Assembly: GCF_003601975.1 (NCBI RefSeq)
Contig: NZ_QZWZ01000010.1
Coordinates: forward strand, 1-64,000
DNA length: 64,000 nucleotides
Direction of reading: 5' to 3'
DNA from: Mesorhizobium waimense
GTDB lineage: Bacteria > Pseudomonadota > Alphaproteobacteria > Rhizobiales > Rhizobiaceae
Position numbers and translations under genes: made by a program
Notes under the pieces: model-generated
Told to the model about the DNA's origin: nothing
The model's database searches: none
Seen by the model: the letters and a program-made list of their open reading frames with translations, nothing else
Shown here: positions 34,534-47,657 of the stretch, in pieces
Numbering within the stretch: the stretch's first letter is position 1
Layout: the number at the start of each line of letters is the position of its first letter

Positions 34534-35478
34534 TTATCCTTTGACCGCGCCGGCCATCAGCCCGCGCACGAAGTAGCGGCCGGCGACCACGTAGACGAGG
34601 AGGGTGGGAAGGGCGGCGATCATCGCCGCCGCCATGTTGACGTTGTATTCGACGACGCCGGTCGAGGTGTTGACGACGTTGTTCAGCGCCACCGTCATCG
34701 GCATCGCGTCACCGGTGCCGGCGTAAGCCGAGGCGAACAGGAAGTCGTTCCAGATGTTGGTGAACTGGTAGATGACGGTCACGACGAAGATCGGCATCGA
34801 GTTCGGCAGCATGATGCGTCGGAAGATCTGGAAGAAGGAGGCGCCGTCGACCTGCGCCGCCTTGATCAGTTCGGTCGGGAAGGCTTCGTAGTAGTTGCGG
34901 AAGAACAGTGTTGTGAAACCGAGGCCGTAGACGACGTGGACGAAGACGAGGTTTACCGTCGGATTGCCGAGCCCGAAGGAGAAGCCGGTCGAATTCTGCA
35001 GCGTCACGCCGAAACGGCCGAGGCTGCCCAGGATCGTCGCCATCGGCAACAGCACCGACTGGAACGGGATGAAGCAGGCAAACAGCATCAGCCCGAAGAC
35101 CAGCGTGTGGCCGCGGAAGCGCCATTTGGTCAGCACGTAACCGTTGAGCGCGCCGAGCAGGGTCGAGATCAGCACCGCCGGGACCACCATCTTGATGGAA
35201 TTCCAGAAGTAACCTTTGATGCCGGCGCAGGTCAGGCCGACGCAGGTCTCGCCCCAGGCCTTGAACCACGGCTCGAGGGTCGGCGACTGCGGCAGCGCCA
35301 GCATGTTGCCGTTCTGGATCTCGTCCATGGTCTTGAACGAGGTGACCAGCATGACGAAGAGCGGCATCAGGTAGAACAGCGCGAACAGCGCCAGCAGCCC
35401 GTAGATGACGATGCGGTTGACGGTCCTGGCCCTGATGCCGGTGCTGACCTCCCGGGCAGGTGAGGTGACGGCGCTCAT
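34534..35478 (-). CDS. Carbohydrate ABC transporter permease (MalG-like)
   Basis: A 314-residue CUT1 permease with about six membrane segments. The EAA loop is LIKAAQVDGASFFQIFRRIM near residue 210. A periplasmic loop between the first two segments carries two cysteines (CVGLTCAGI). Its start overlaps the stop of the MalF-like gene as ATGA (35475-35478). Confidence 0.92.
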   Translation of the reverse strand: MSAVTSPAREVSTGIRARTVNRIVIYGLLALFALFYLMPLFVMLVTSFKTMDEIQNGNMLALPQSPTLEPWFKAWGETCVGLTCAGIKGYFWNSIKMVVPAVLISTLLGALNGYVLTKWRFRGHTLVFGLMLFACFIPFQSVLLPMATILGSLGRFGVTLQNSTGFSFGLGNPTVNLVFVHVVYGLGFTTLFFRNYYEAFPTELIKAAQVDGASFFQIFRRIMLPNSMPIFVVTVIYQFTNIWNDFLFASAYAGTGDAMPMTVALNNVVNTSTGVVEYNVNMAAAMIAALPTLLVYVVAGRYFVRGLMAGAVKG

Positions 35479-36434
35479 CGCGGTCTCTCCCTGAGCTCGG
35501 AATAGAGATAGGGCACGATGATCGCGGTGATGGTCATCAGCATGATCACGGCGCTGGCCGAACCGACCGCCATCTCGTTGCGCTTGAAGGTGAACTCATA
35601 CATGAAGTTCGACGGCAGCCAGGCCGAACCACCAGGTCCGCCGCTGGTCAGCGCGACGACCAAATCGTAGGACTTGATGGCGAGGTGCGCGAGCACGATG
35701 AAGGCCGAGAGGAACACCGGCCTCAGCAGTGGGATGACGATGCGGCGGTAGAGCTGGAAGGTGGTGGCGCCATCGATCTGCGCCGCCTTCATGATCTCGC
35801 CGTCGATGCCGCGCAGGCCGGCCAGGAACATCGCCATGATGAAGCCGGACGCCTGCCAGACGCCGGCGATGACCACCGTGTAGATGACGAAATCCTTGTT
35901 CTTGATCCAGTCGAAATGGAAGCTCGTCCAGCCCCATTGATGCAGCGTCTGCTCGAGGCCGAGGCCCGGGTCGAGGAACCATTTCCAGGCGACGCCGGTG
36001 ACGATGAAGGACAGCGCCATTGGGTAAAGATAGATCGGCCTCAAAACACCTTCGCCGCGGATCTTCTGGTCGAGCAGGATGGCCAGGAACAGGCCGAGCG
36101 CCAGGCAGATGAAGATGTAGAGGAAGCCGAAAATGCCCATATTGGTGATCGAGGTGTACCAGCTCGATGGCGGGTCGCTCTCGAAGGTCCAGCGCCACAG
36201 CCGCTGATAGGCGCGCGGGCCGGTGATGGCGTAGGACGGGAAGGTCTTGGAATTGGTGAAGGACAGATAGATGGTCCACAGGATGAAGCCGTAGACGAAG
36301 ATGACGGTGGCGGCGAAGCTCGGCGCCAGCACGATCTTCGGCAGCGCGTCCTGCAGCCGCGAGCGGACGGAGGCGCCTGGGCGCGCATTGTGCTCCGGCG
36401 TCAGTTTGATCTTGGTTTCGGCAACCGTGCTCAT
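35475..36434 (-). CDS. Carbohydrate ABC transporter permease (MalF-like)
   Basis: A 319-residue CUT1 permease with about six membrane segments. The N-terminus is cytoplasmic (MSTVAETKIKLTPEHNARPG). The EAA loop is IMKAAQIDGATTFQLYRRIV. I use the ATG at 36434; an earlier frame start at 36479 lacks support. It follows the binding-protein gene after 130 nt, with an intercistronic hairpin between them. It is coupled by ATGA to the MalG-like gene. Confidence 0.91.
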   Translation of the reverse strand: MSTVAETKIKLTPEHNARPGASVRSRLQDALPKIVLAPSFAATVIFVYGFILWTIYLSFTNSKTFPSYAITGPRAYQRLWRWTFESDPPSSWYTSITNMGIFGFLYIFICLALGLFLAILLDQKIRGEGVLRPIYLYPMALSFIVTGVAWKWFLDPGLGLEQTLHQWGWTSFHFDWIKNKDFVIYTVVIAGVWQASGFIMAMFLAGLRGIDGEIMKAAQIDGATTFQLYRRIVIPLLRPVFLSAFIVLAHLAIKSYDLVVALTSGGPGGSAWLPSNFMYEFTFKRNEMAVGSASAVIMLMTITAIIVPYLYSELRERPR

Positions 36435-36517
36435 TGGCTCATCCAGTACCGGTTCGTGCGGAGGCTCGCCGGCGCGCAAATGCGCCGATCAAAGCGGCCT
36501 CAACCCTGCATCAGAGG

Positions 36518-36543
36518 CCTTCCCCGCACTTGTGCGGGGAAGG
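36518..36543 (-). terminator. Intercistronic stem-loop between binding protein and permeases
   Basis: A perfect 11-bp stem with a 4-nt loop: CCTTCCCCGCA-cttg-TGCGGGGAAGG. It lies 21 nt after the binding-protein stop on the minus strand. There is no long U-run, so it is more likely an mRNA 3'-stabilising or attenuating hairpin that keeps binding-protein mRNA in excess over permease mRNA, as in many importer operons. Confidence 0.6.
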
Positions 36544-36564
36544 TTCTTTCAGGTGGCGAAAGCC

Positions 36565-37818
36565 TTACTTGGCGTCGTCGATCGCCTTGACCAGTTCGGT
36601 CACGGCTTCGTCCGAGGTCTTGATCTGACCGTGGACGAACTTCGACACGACGTCCTTGTAGGCATTGGCGACAGCCGGCGGTGCGCCATAGCCCTGGGCC
36701 AGCGAGCCGAACAGCGTGCCGCCGTCATTGGCAGCCTTCAGGTCGGCCATGCCCTTCTTGCCGCAAGCGTCGAAGTCGGTATCTGGCACGTCGGTACGGG
36801 CCGGAACCGACCCCTTGACGACGTTGAAGGCCGACTGGAAGCTCTTCGACAGCGTGGCGGTGGCAAGTGCTACCTGGGCGGCCTTGCGGTCGTCCGGAAC
36901 GTTGAACATGCCGAACATGTCGGAGTTGTAGATCACGCTGCCGTCGGTGCCCGGGAAGCGATAGCACAGGAAGTCTGTGCCCGGCGTTTTCTTGGCGGCG
37001 TTGAACTCGCCCTTGGCCCAGTCGCCCATGACCTGAACCAGTGCATCGCCCTTGATGACCATGGCGGTGGCGAGGTTCCAGTCACGGCCCGAGAAGTTCG
37101 GGTCGACAAAGGTGACCAGCTTGGCGAGGTTGTCGAACGACTTCTTCATCGTGTCGGACTTCAGCGATTCTTCGTCGAGATCGTTGAAGGCCTTCTTGTA
37201 GAACTCAGGTCCGCCGGTCGACAGCACGACCGAGTCGAACATGGTGGCTTCCTGCCAGTTCTGGCCGCCGAGCGCGAGCGGGATGACGCCCGCCGCCTTG
37301 GCTTTGTCGAGCAATGCCACGAAGTCGTCGAAGGTCTTCGGCTCAGTGCCGCCGATCTTGTCCATCACCGCCTTGTTGATCCACAACCAGTTGACCGAAT
37401 GGACGTTGACCGGAGCCGCGACCCACTTGCCGTCATAGACCGAGAATTTCTGCAGGGCCGCCGGAACCGACTTGTCCCAGCCTTCCTTCTTCGCGGTCTC
37501 GGTCAGGTCGCCCATGACGCCGGCGGCGGCATAGTCGAGCACGGTGTAGCCGAGCATCTGCGAGGCGGTCGGATAATTGCCGGCCGCGACCATCGCCTTC
37601 AGCGCGGTCATGGCAGCGTCGCCGCCACCACCGGCCACCGGCACGTCCTTCCAGGCAAAGCCTTCCTTGGACAGATCCTCCTTGAGGACGTTCAGAGCAG
37701 CCGCTTCGCCGCCCGACGTCCACCAATGCAGCATCTGCACTTCCTTGACGTCCTCGGCATGGGCCGCGAAAGCAAAGCCCGATGCGAGAGCCGTTCCGAT
37801 AAGAAGTTTGCGCAACAT
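36565..37818 (-). CDS. Carbohydrate ABC transporter solute-binding protein
   Basis: A 417-residue exported binding protein. The signal peptide is [21 protein letters not shown], with cleavage before [20 protein letters not shown]. The WWTSGGE segment is typical of CUT1 family 1 glucose/mannose or oligosaccharide binding proteins. The start at 37818 has GGGAGGA 8 nt upstream. It heads the importer operon (binding protein, two permeases, ATPase, GMC oxidoreductase). It follows the aldehyde dehydrogenase stop by 58 nt, so read-through from the upper operon is possible. Confidence 0.92.
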   Translation of the reverse strand: MLRKLLIGTALASGFAFAAHAEDVKEVQMLHWWTSGGEAAALNVLKEDLSKEGFAWKDVPVAGGGGDAAMTALKAMVAAGNYPTASQMLGYTVLDYAAAGVMGDLTETAKKEGWDKSVPAALQKFSVYDGKWVAAPVNVHSVNWLWINKAVMDKIGGTEPKTFDDFVALLDKAKAAGVIPLALGGQNWQEATMFDSVVLSTGGPEFYKKAFNDLDEESLKSDTMKKSFDNLAKLVTFVDPNFSGRDWNLATAMVIKGDALVQVMGDWAKGEFNAAKKTPGTDFLCYRFPGTDGSVIYNSDMFGMFNVPDDRKAAQVALATATLSKSFQSAFNVVKGSVPARTDVPDTDFDACGKKGMADLKAANDGGTLFGSLAQGYGAPPAVANAYKDVVSKFVHGQIKTSDEAVTELVKAIDDAK

Positions 37819-37876
37819 GTACTTCCTCCCTTGTTGCATGCACATAACCGGCGGATGTCCGCCGGGGTCTCCCAAC

Positions 37877-39388
37877 TCAGCCGACCCACCATCCGGTGCG
37901 CTGGCCGCGATGAAACTGGATTGTCTTTTCCTCGGTATAGTCCTCGACGGCGCGCTTGCCGAGTTCGCGTCCCAGACCGGACTGTTTGTAGCCGCCGAAA
38001 GGCAGTTCAGGATAACCTTCCATGAACGTGTTCACCCAAACGGTCCCCGAACGCACATTCCGCGCCACCGACATGCAGGTGTCGATGCTGGCACTCCACA
38101 CGCCTGCCGACAAACCATAGGGCGTGTTGTTGGCGATGTGCAACGCCTTTTCAATCGATTCAAAAGTCAGCACGGAAAGCACCGGGCCGAACACTTCCTC
38201 GCGCGCGATTGCCATGTCCTCGGTCACGCCGCGAATGATGGTAGGGTCAAGGTATTGGCCGGCATTGGACGCCAGTTGCTTGCCGCCGCTGTAGACGCTG
38301 CTGCCGTCGCTTGCCGCCGCCGTTACATAGCCGGCTACCTTGGCAAGATGGTCGGACGAGATCATCGCGCCGACCTTGGTACGGTCGTCAAGCGGATCGC
38401 CGACCGTCACCTTGGCGGTAAGCGCCTGGACCGCGCTGAGGAAGTCGTCGGCGATCGCCTCATGCACGATCAGCCGGCTGCCGGCGTTGCAGCATTCGCC
38501 GGCATTGAAGAAGCCGCCGAAGACAGCTGCATCGGCGGCCGCTTCGAGGTCGGCATCCGGGAAGACGATCTGGCCGTTCTTGCCGCCGAGCTCCATCGAG
38601 ACCTTCTTCAGCGAGCTGGCGGCCGAGGCCATGGTCATCTTGCCGACGCGGGTCGAGCCGGTGAAGGACACCATCTCGACCAGCGGATGGCTGACCATTG
38701 GCGCACCGACATCGGCGCCGAGGCCTGCGAGGATGTTGACGACGCCGGCGGGCAGGCCGGCCTGCATAAGGATGTCGCCGAGAACGAAGGTCGAGGCCGA
38801 GGTCATCTCGCTCGGCTTGACCACCGCCGTGCAGCCGGCAGCGAGCGCGAAGGGCAGTTTCTGGCTGACGATGAGGAACGGGAAATTCCACGGCGTGATG
38901 ATCGAGACGACGCCGATCGGCTCGCGCAGCACCACGCCCAGCATGGCATCGCCGAGATTGGCGTAGCTCTCGCCATGCAGTGTGCGGGCAAGCGAAGCGG
39001 CATAGCGCCAGATGTCGACGGCGCCGCCGATCTCGCCGCGCGCCTGGGCGATCGGCTTGCCGGATTCCAGCGCATCGAGCCGGGCGATGTCTTCGAGCTG
39101 TGCCTCGATCAGGTCGGCCGCCTTGTGCAGGATCACGGCGCGCTCGGATGCCTTCACGCGCGGCCATGGCCCGGTCTCGAATGCCTTATGGGCAGCGATT
39201 ACCGCTGCTTCAACCTCCGCCTCGCCGGCCTGCGCATAGCGCGAAACGGTGAAGCCGTGGCCGGGGCTGTTGCGCTCCAGCGTGCGGCCGTCGCGGGCGT
39301 CGACATGCTTGCCGTCGATCAGCAGCCGGTAGCTCTTCGGCGCTGTGGAAGCCTCGGTGGGCATGGCGATGTTGAGGGGCGCGTTCAT
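37877..39388 (-). CDS. Aldehyde dehydrogenase (betaine-aldehyde dehydrogenase-like)
   Basis: A 503-residue ALDH. Asn168 lies in ITPWNFP, Glu266 in MELGGKNG, and nucleophile Cys300 in GECCNAG (297-303), with [10 protein letters not shown] further on. All catalytic residues are intact. It lies 17 nt downstream of the enoyl-CoA hydratase gene. It could convert an aldehyde from one of the GMC oxidoreductases to an acid, which the neighbouring CoA-transferase could activate. This order of steps is inferred from gene content. Confidence 0.92.
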   Translation of the reverse strand: MNAPLNIAMPTEASTAPKSYRLLIDGKHVDARDGRTLERNSPGHGFTVSRYAQAGEAEVEAAVIAAHKAFETGPWPRVKASERAVILHKAADLIEAQLEDIARLDALESGKPIAQARGEIGGAVDIWRYAASLARTLHGESYANLGDAMLGVVLREPIGVVSIITPWNFPFLIVSQKLPFALAAGCTAVVKPSEMTSASTFVLGDILMQAGLPAGVVNILAGLGADVGAPMVSHPLVEMVSFTGSTRVGKMTMASAASSLKKVSMELGGKNGQIVFPDADLEAAADAAVFGGFFNAGECCNAGSRLIVHEAIADDFLSAVQALTAKVTVGDPLDDRTKVGAMISSDHLAKVAGYVTAAASDGSSVYSGGKQLASNAGQYLDPTIIRGVTEDMAIAREEVFGPVLSVLTFESIEKALHIANNTPYGLSAGVWSASIDTCMSVARNVRSGTVWVNTFMEGYPELPFGGYKQSGLGRELGKRAVEDYTEEKTIQFHRGQRTGWWVG

Positions 39389-39405
39389 AGGATTTCCACT
39401 CTTGT

Positions 39406-40174
39406 CTAGGCTCGCGAAAAGGCTGGCTTCTGCTTGGCCTTGAAGGCGCCGACGCCGGCCTTGAGGTCACCGGTCAGGGCGATGAAGCCGCTGGCCAGCG
39501 CTTCCGTTGCGGCAGCGCTTTCCTCGCCTTCGGCAACCGCGATCATCAGCTTGGCGGCTTCAGTCGCCAGCGGCCCGCGCTCGGCGATTTTTTCCGCCCA
39601 GGCCTTGGCTTCGTCGAACGCTTTGCCGGTCTCGACCACCCGGTCAACGACACCCAGGGCAAGCGCATCTGCAGCCACAAGAACCTCGCCGCCGAGCGCC
39701 ATGCGCCGCACCGTTTGCGCGCCGAAGCGGCGCACGGCGCGCTGCGTGCCGGACCAGCCGGGAACAACGCCGATCGCGGTTTCCGGAAAGCCGAGCTTGA
39801 CCTGCGTTTCGGCGACGCGGAAATCGCAGGCAGCGGCCAGCTCCAGTCCACCGCCCAGCGCGTGGCCGGAGAGCACGGCGATGGTCGGCTGACGCAGCCT
39901 GGCCAGTCGGTCGAAGACGCGGTGGCCATAGCGTACCCATTGCACCTGGAAATCGGCGGCGCTCATCTGCGCCCATGCCTCGACGTCCCCACCGGCGCAG
40001 AAGCCCTTGCCTTCACCACGCAACAGTACGACGCGGACGCCGTCGGCCATCTCCGCCTCGTCGAGCGATGTTTCCAGAGCCCGCAGCATCGGGATATCGA
40101 GCGCGTTGAACTTTTCCGGCCGGCGCAAGGTGATGATGCCGATGGCGCCATCGGTTTCCAATGTAACGAGACGC

Positions 40175-40182
<8 letters not shown>
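39406..40182 (-). CDS. Enoyl-CoA hydratase/isomerase family protein
   Basis: A 258-residue crotonase-fold protein. The oxyanion-hole segments are GKGFCAGGDVEAWA (about residues 57-70) and LSGHALGGGLELAAACDF (about 103-120). The acidic segment GFPETAIGVVPGWSGTQ follows, with the position of the second catalytic Glu. It acts on an acyl-CoA. GGAGG lies 6 nt before the ATG at 40182, which overlaps the CoA-transferase gene end by 8 nt. The pairing means CoA activation followed by hydration, isomerisation or C-C cleavage. Confidence 0.9.
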
Positions 40183-43829
<3,647 letters not shown>

Positions 43830-43864
43830 CCAGATACGTCCTTCCGGCTTTTTTGGTCTAATTT

Positions 43865-43880
43865 ATTGGAACGTTCTAAT
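43865..43880. promoter_or_regulatory. LacI-type operator O1
   Basis: ATTGGAACGTTCTAAT is a near-perfect palindrome with the CG centre typical of LacI-family operators. On the minus strand it lies between a -35-like CCGACA and a -10-like TAAATT, over the promoter of the LacI-regulator operon. Sixteen bases (ATTTATTGGAACGTTC) are identical to the other operator in this intergenic region. Confidence 0.85.
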
Positions 43881-44020
43881 CACTGTCGGGAATGGGAGTC
43901 AATCCGGATCTTTCGCGCTTGAGAAAAATTGATCAGATCCGCTAAAAAATCTTTCCTGACAAGGGTTCCTGTGTTGCGACGCAGCATCCGATCGCGCTGG
44001 GTATGGGATCATAAAGGTTC

Positions 44021-44049
44021 TTGATTTATTGGAACGTTCCATTTATAGG
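44021..44049 (+). promoter_or_regulatory. DUF993-gene promoter with embedded LacI-type operator O2
   Basis: TTGATT (44021-44026) and TATAGG (44044-44049) are separated by exactly 17 nt. The operator ATTGGAACGTTCCATT (44028-44043) fills that spacer. A repressor bound here would block RNA polymerase directly. The start codon of the divergent gene is 20 nt beyond the -10, implying a very short leader. The 240-nt region between the two genes shows nothing else notable. Confidence 0.8.
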
Positions 44050-44069
44050 CGCGACAAAGGGAGAGTTTC

Positions 44070-45224
44070 ATGGACATCACCTTGCCCGAAGAGGACGGTT
44101 GCAGCTCTATCTACCGGCTGGTCGGCCAGCCGGTGCAACCGGTGGCCGGCGCACGGTTTTCGCGCATCGCCTATGCCGCCGCCCATGTCGTCGCCGATCC
44201 CATGGCGATGACCGATCCGTGGTCGCAACCGGTCGTCGACTGGGACAGGACAATGGCGTTTCGCCATCATCTGTGGGCGCTTGGCTTCCGCATCGCCGAG
44301 GCGATGGACACCTCGCAGCGCGGCATGGGATTCGACTGGGCAAGCGCGAAGGAATTGATCCGCCGTTCGATCGCCGAGGCGCGCACCGTCGAAGGCGCCG
44401 ATCTCGCCTCCGGCGCCGGCACCGATCATCTGGCGCCGGCCGCCGCCAGAAGCCTCGATGACGTGATAGGCGCCTACGAAGAGCAGTTCGCCTTCGTCGA
44501 AGGCGAGGGCGGCAGGGCGATCATGATGGCAAGCCGGGCGCTGGCGGCGGTGGCCAAGGCACCCGACGACTATGCCCGGGTCTACGACCGCATCCTGGCC
44601 CAGGCCTCCGGCAAGGTCATCCTGCACTGGCTGGGCGACATGTTCGACCCGGCGCTGAAGGGGTATTGGGGCAGCAATGATTTCGAGGCTGCGCTCGACA
44701 CGGTCGTCGCCATCATCGAGCGCCATGCAAGCAAGGTCGAAGGGATAAAGATCTCGCTGCTCGACGCCGGCAGGGAGGTGGCGCTCAGGGATCGCCTGCC
44801 CGAGGGCATCGTCATGTTCACCGGCGACGATTTCAACTATCCCGATTTGATTGCCGGCGACGGGCAAAGACATTCGCACGCGCTCCTCGGTATTTTCGAT
44901 GCCATCGCGCCGGTCGCCAATGCTGCGCTGGCGAAACTGGCCGATGGCGATCATGCCGGCTACGACGCGCTGATGGCGCCGACCGTGCCGCTGTCGCGAA
45001 AAATCTTCGAGGCGCCGACCGAATATTACAAGGCCGGCATCGTCTTCATGGCCTGGCTCAACGGCCACCAGGACCATTTCGCGATGGTCGGCGGCATGCA
45101 GTCGGCGCGCGGCATCCGCCACTATGCCGAAGTCTTCCGGCTCGCCGATCAGGCCGGATTGCTGGCCAACCCGGAACTCGCCGTTGTCAGGATGAGGCAC
45201 CTCTGCGCCGTCGCCGGCGTCTGA
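44070..45224 (+). CDS. DUF993 family protein (dihydrodipicolinate-synthase-like TIM barrel)
   Basis: A 384-residue protein of the DUF993 family, usually described as dihydrodipicolinate-synthase-related. The KISLLDAGREVALRD segment near residue 230 holds a lysine in the position expected for a Schiff-base lysine of that fold, and GDDFNYPDLIAGDG follows. It could be an aldolase or lyase acting on a keto-sugar; no activity is established to my knowledge. GGGAGAG precedes the ATG. It is divergent from LacI-afr and shares the same operator, so it belongs to the same regulon. This is the least understood enzyme of the island. Confidence 0.82.
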   Translation: MDITLPEEDGCSSIYRLVGQPVQPVAGARFSRIAYAAAHVVADPMAMTDPWSQPVVDWDRTMAFRHHLWALGFRIAEAMDTSQRGMGFDWASAKELIRRSIAEARTVEGADLASGAGTDHLAPAAARSLDDVIGAYEEQFAFVEGEGGRAIMMASRALAAVAKAPDDYARVYDRILAQASGKVILHWLGDMFDPALKGYWGSNDFEAALDTVVAIIERHASKVEGIKISLLDAGREVALRDRLPEGIVMFTGDDFNYPDLIAGDGQRHSHALLGIFDAIAPVANAALAKLADGDHAGYDALMAPTVPLSRKIFEAPTEYYKAGIVFMAWLNGHQDHFAMVGGMQSARGIRHYAEVFRLADQAGLLANPELAVVRMRHLCAVAGV

Positions 45225-45313
45225 GCACGCCCTCCCTCGGGCCGATGTTCGGATTTGCCTTGTTGGGGCAAATCTGTATTCGCTATGGCCCATTGGGAGG
45301 GGACGAATAGGGC

Positions 45314-46384
45314 ATGACGGACAAAGTAGCTTTGATCACCGGCGTGACCGGCCAGGACGGCGCCTATCTGGCACAGTTGCTGCTGCAGAAAGGCTATGTC
45401 GTGCATGGCGTCAAACGCCGCTCTTCTTCCTTCAATACCGAGCGCGTCGACGACATCTACGTCGATCCGCATGAGCACGGCACCCGTTTCTTCCTGCACT
45501 ATGGCGATCTGACCGACTCGACCAATTTGATCCGCCTGGTGCAGGAGACAAAGCCGAGCGAAATCTACAATCTCGGCGCCCAGAGCCATGTCCAGGTGAG
45601 CTTCGAGACACCGGAATATACCGGCAATGCCGATGCGCTCGGCACGCTCAGGCTGCTGGAGGCCATCCGCATCCTTGGCCTCGAAAAGTCGGTGCGTTTC
45701 TACCAGGCGTCGACATCGGAGCTTTACGGCAAGGTTGCCGAAACCCCGCAAAGCGAGACCGCGCCCTTCTATCCACGCTCGCCCTATGCGGCGGCCAAGC
45801 TCTACGCCTACTGGATCACGGTCAACTACCGCGAGGCCTATGGCATGTTTGCCGCCAACGGCATCCTGTTCAACCATGAGAGCCCGACGCGCGGCGAAAC
45901 CTTCGTCACCCGCAAGATCACGCGCGCCGTCGCCGCGATCCATCGCGGACTGCAGGACACGCTCTATCTCGGCAATATCAACGCCAAGCGCGACTGGGGC
46001 CATGCGCGCGACTATGTCGAAGGCATGTGGCGGATCCTGCAGCACAGCGAGGCCGATGACTTCGTGCTGGCGACGGGCGAGATGCACTCCGTGCGCGAAT
46101 TCGTCGAACTGGCCTTTGCGGAGACCGGGCGGACCATTCGCTGGCAGGGCCAAGGTGTCGACGAGGTCGGTGTGGATGCCGGCTCGGGCGCCGTGCTGGT
46201 GCGCATCGACCCGCGCTATTTCAGGCCGACAGAGGTCGAGATCCTTGTCGGCGACGCATCCAAGGCGAGGGCCAGACTTGGCTGGTCGCACACGATTGGC
46301 TTCAAGGAACTGGTTGTGGAAATGGTGCAGGCCGACTTGGTGCGCTCAGTCGACGACATCCGGCGCAACGGCCACCAGTCATAG
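45314..46384 (+). CDS. gmd: GDP-mannose 4,6-dehydratase
   Basis: A 356-residue extended SDR. It has the NADP motif [15 protein letters not shown] (residues 9-23), the [12 protein letters not shown] segment diagnostic of GMD, Ser/Thr in QASTSELYG, the catalytic [19 protein letters not shown], and [16 protein letters not shown]. It converts GDP-D-mannose to GDP-4-keto-6-deoxy-mannose. The next gene, 9 nt downstream, completes GDP-L-fucose synthesis. In rhizobia the product serves surface polysaccharide or Nod-factor decoration; no nod genes are in this window, so polysaccharide is the safer guess. Confidence 0.95.
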   Translation: MTDKVALITGVTGQDGAYLAQLLLQKGYVVHGVKRRSSSFNTERVDDIYVDPHEHGTRFFLHYGDLTDSTNLIRLVQETKPSEIYNLGAQSHVQVSFETPEYTGNADALGTLRLLEAIRILGLEKSVRFYQASTSELYGKVAETPQSETAPFYPRSPYAAAKLYAYWITVNYREAYGMFAANGILFNHESPTRGETFVTRKITRAVAAIHRGLQDTLYLGNINAKRDWGHARDYVEGMWRILQHSEADDFVLATGEMHSVREFVELAFAETGRTIRWQGQGVDEVGVDAGSGAVLVRIDPRYFRPTEVEILVGDASKARARLGWSHTIGFKELVVEMVQADLVRSVDDIRRNGHQS

Positions 46385-46393
46385 GATGCGGCG

Positions 46394-47356
46394 ATGACTT
46401 TCGAGCTGCGGGGCAAGCGGGTTTTTGTCGCCGGGCATCGCGGCATGGTCGGCTCGGCAATCGTGCGCCGGCTGGCGGCCGAGGATTGCGAGATCCTGAC
46501 CGTGCTGCGTGAGCAGCTCGACCTGCTCGACCAGGCCGGCGTGCGGCGCTGGATGGCCGATCACAGGCCGGACGCGGTGGTGATGGCCGCGGCCAAGGTC
46601 GGCGGCATCCTGGCCAATGACAGGTTCCCGGTCGATTTCCTGCATGAAAATCTCGTCGTGCAGACCAATGTCATCGAGGCTGCCTTTCGCAATGGAGTGG
46701 AGAAGCTTCTGTTTCTTGGCTCGTCCTGCATCTATCCGAAGCTAGCGCCGCAGCCGATCCCCGAAGACGCACTGCTGACCGGCCCGCTCGAGCCGACCAA
46801 TGAATGGTATGCAGTCGCCAAGATCGCCGGGCTGAAACTTGCCCAGGCCTACCGGCGCCAATATGGCGTCGACTACATTTCGGCGATGCCGGCCAATCTT
46901 TACGGCCCGGGCGACAATTTCGACCTTTCCACCAGCCATGTCGTGCCGGCATTGATGCGCAAGGCGCATGAGGCCAAGCGCACCGGCGGCAAGACCCTGG
47001 AGGTCTGGGGATCGGGTACGCCGATGCGCGAGTTCCTGCATGTCGACGACGCCGCCGACGCCCTGGTCTGGCTGCTGAAGAATTATGCCGGAGACAGCCA
47101 TGTCAATGTCGGTTCGGGAGAGGACATCAGCATTGCGGATCTGGCCCGCACCATCGTATCCGTCGTCGGCGCGGAGGCCGCGATCGCATTCGATCCGACG
47201 AAGCCGGACGGCACGCCGCGCAAGCTAATGGATGTGTCGCGCCTGTTTGCCGGGGGCTGGCGCCCGGGCTATTCGCTTCGCAGTGGCTTGGAACAGACCT
47301 ATGCGTGGTTTCTCCAGCATGTTGAGAAAGGTGATGTCCGCCTCGGTGCGGTCTGA
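46394..47356 (+). CDS. fcl: GDP-L-fucose synthase
   Basis: A 320-residue epimerase/reductase. It has VAGHRGMVGSAIVRRL (NADP fold, about residues 12-27), AAKVGGILANDRFPVDFL, LFLGSSCIYPKLAPQP, catalytic Tyr/Lys in NEWYAVAKIAGLKL and YGPGDNFDL. These are diagnostic of WcaG/Fcl. It converts GDP-4-keto-6-deoxy-mannose to GDP-L-fucose. It is cotranscribed with gmd. Confidence 0.95.
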   Translation: MTFELRGKRVFVAGHRGMVGSAIVRRLAAEDCEILTVLREQLDLLDQAGVRRWMADHRPDAVVMAAAKVGGILANDRFPVDFLHENLVVQTNVIEAAFRNGVEKLLFLGSSCIYPKLAPQPIPEDALLTGPLEPTNEWYAVAKIAGLKLAQAYRRQYGVDYISAMPANLYGPGDNFDLSTSHVVPALMRKAHEAKRTGGKTLEVWGSGTPMREFLHVDDAADALVWLLKNYAGDSHVNVGSGEDISIADLARTIVSVVGAEAAIAFDPTKPDGTPRKLMDVSRLFAGGWRPGYSLRSGLEQTYAWFLQHVEKGDVRLGAV

Positions 47357-47396
47357 ACCTCGATCGAGGCTGATTGCCGCGACGAGAGGCCATGTC

Positions 47397-47657
47397 ATGT
47401 CCAAGGATTTCGACCGTTTCTTCGCGGCCGCGAACGCGGGTTATTCTCATGCCGCTGCGTGCTCGGCGCACATCTTCCAGAGCGCATTGAAGGACACGGA
47501 ATCCGCATCGAAAATGGCCGCCCTAGCGCTTGCAGCCGAACCGGAAAATGAGATCTTCAAGAAAATCGGACGGCAAATAGGGCCGATCACGACTGGGAAA
47601 TCCGGCACACTGTCGAAGCTGCGGTCGCAGCTCTGGAAAGCCGGTCTGAGAATTTAG
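47397..47657 (+). CDS. Small hypothetical protein
   Basis: An 86-residue protein beginning MSKDFDRFFAAANAGYSHAAAC, mostly helical and alanine-rich, with no signal peptide or membrane segment. GAGAGG lies 7 nt before the ATG. It follows fcl by 40 nt and probably shares its transcript. Its stop overlaps the stop of the convergent broken lyase gene by 4 nt. I do not recognise the family. Confidence 0.55.
   Translation: MSKDFDRFFAAANAGYSHAAACSAHIFQSALKDTESASKMAALALAAEPENEIFKKIGRQIGPITTGKSGTLSKLRSQLWKAGLRI

Noticed and set aside
44043..45293. 416-codon minus-strand frame opposite the DUF993 gene
   Set aside because: The plus-strand product is a recognisable family with good ribosome site and promoter; the antisense frame has none.
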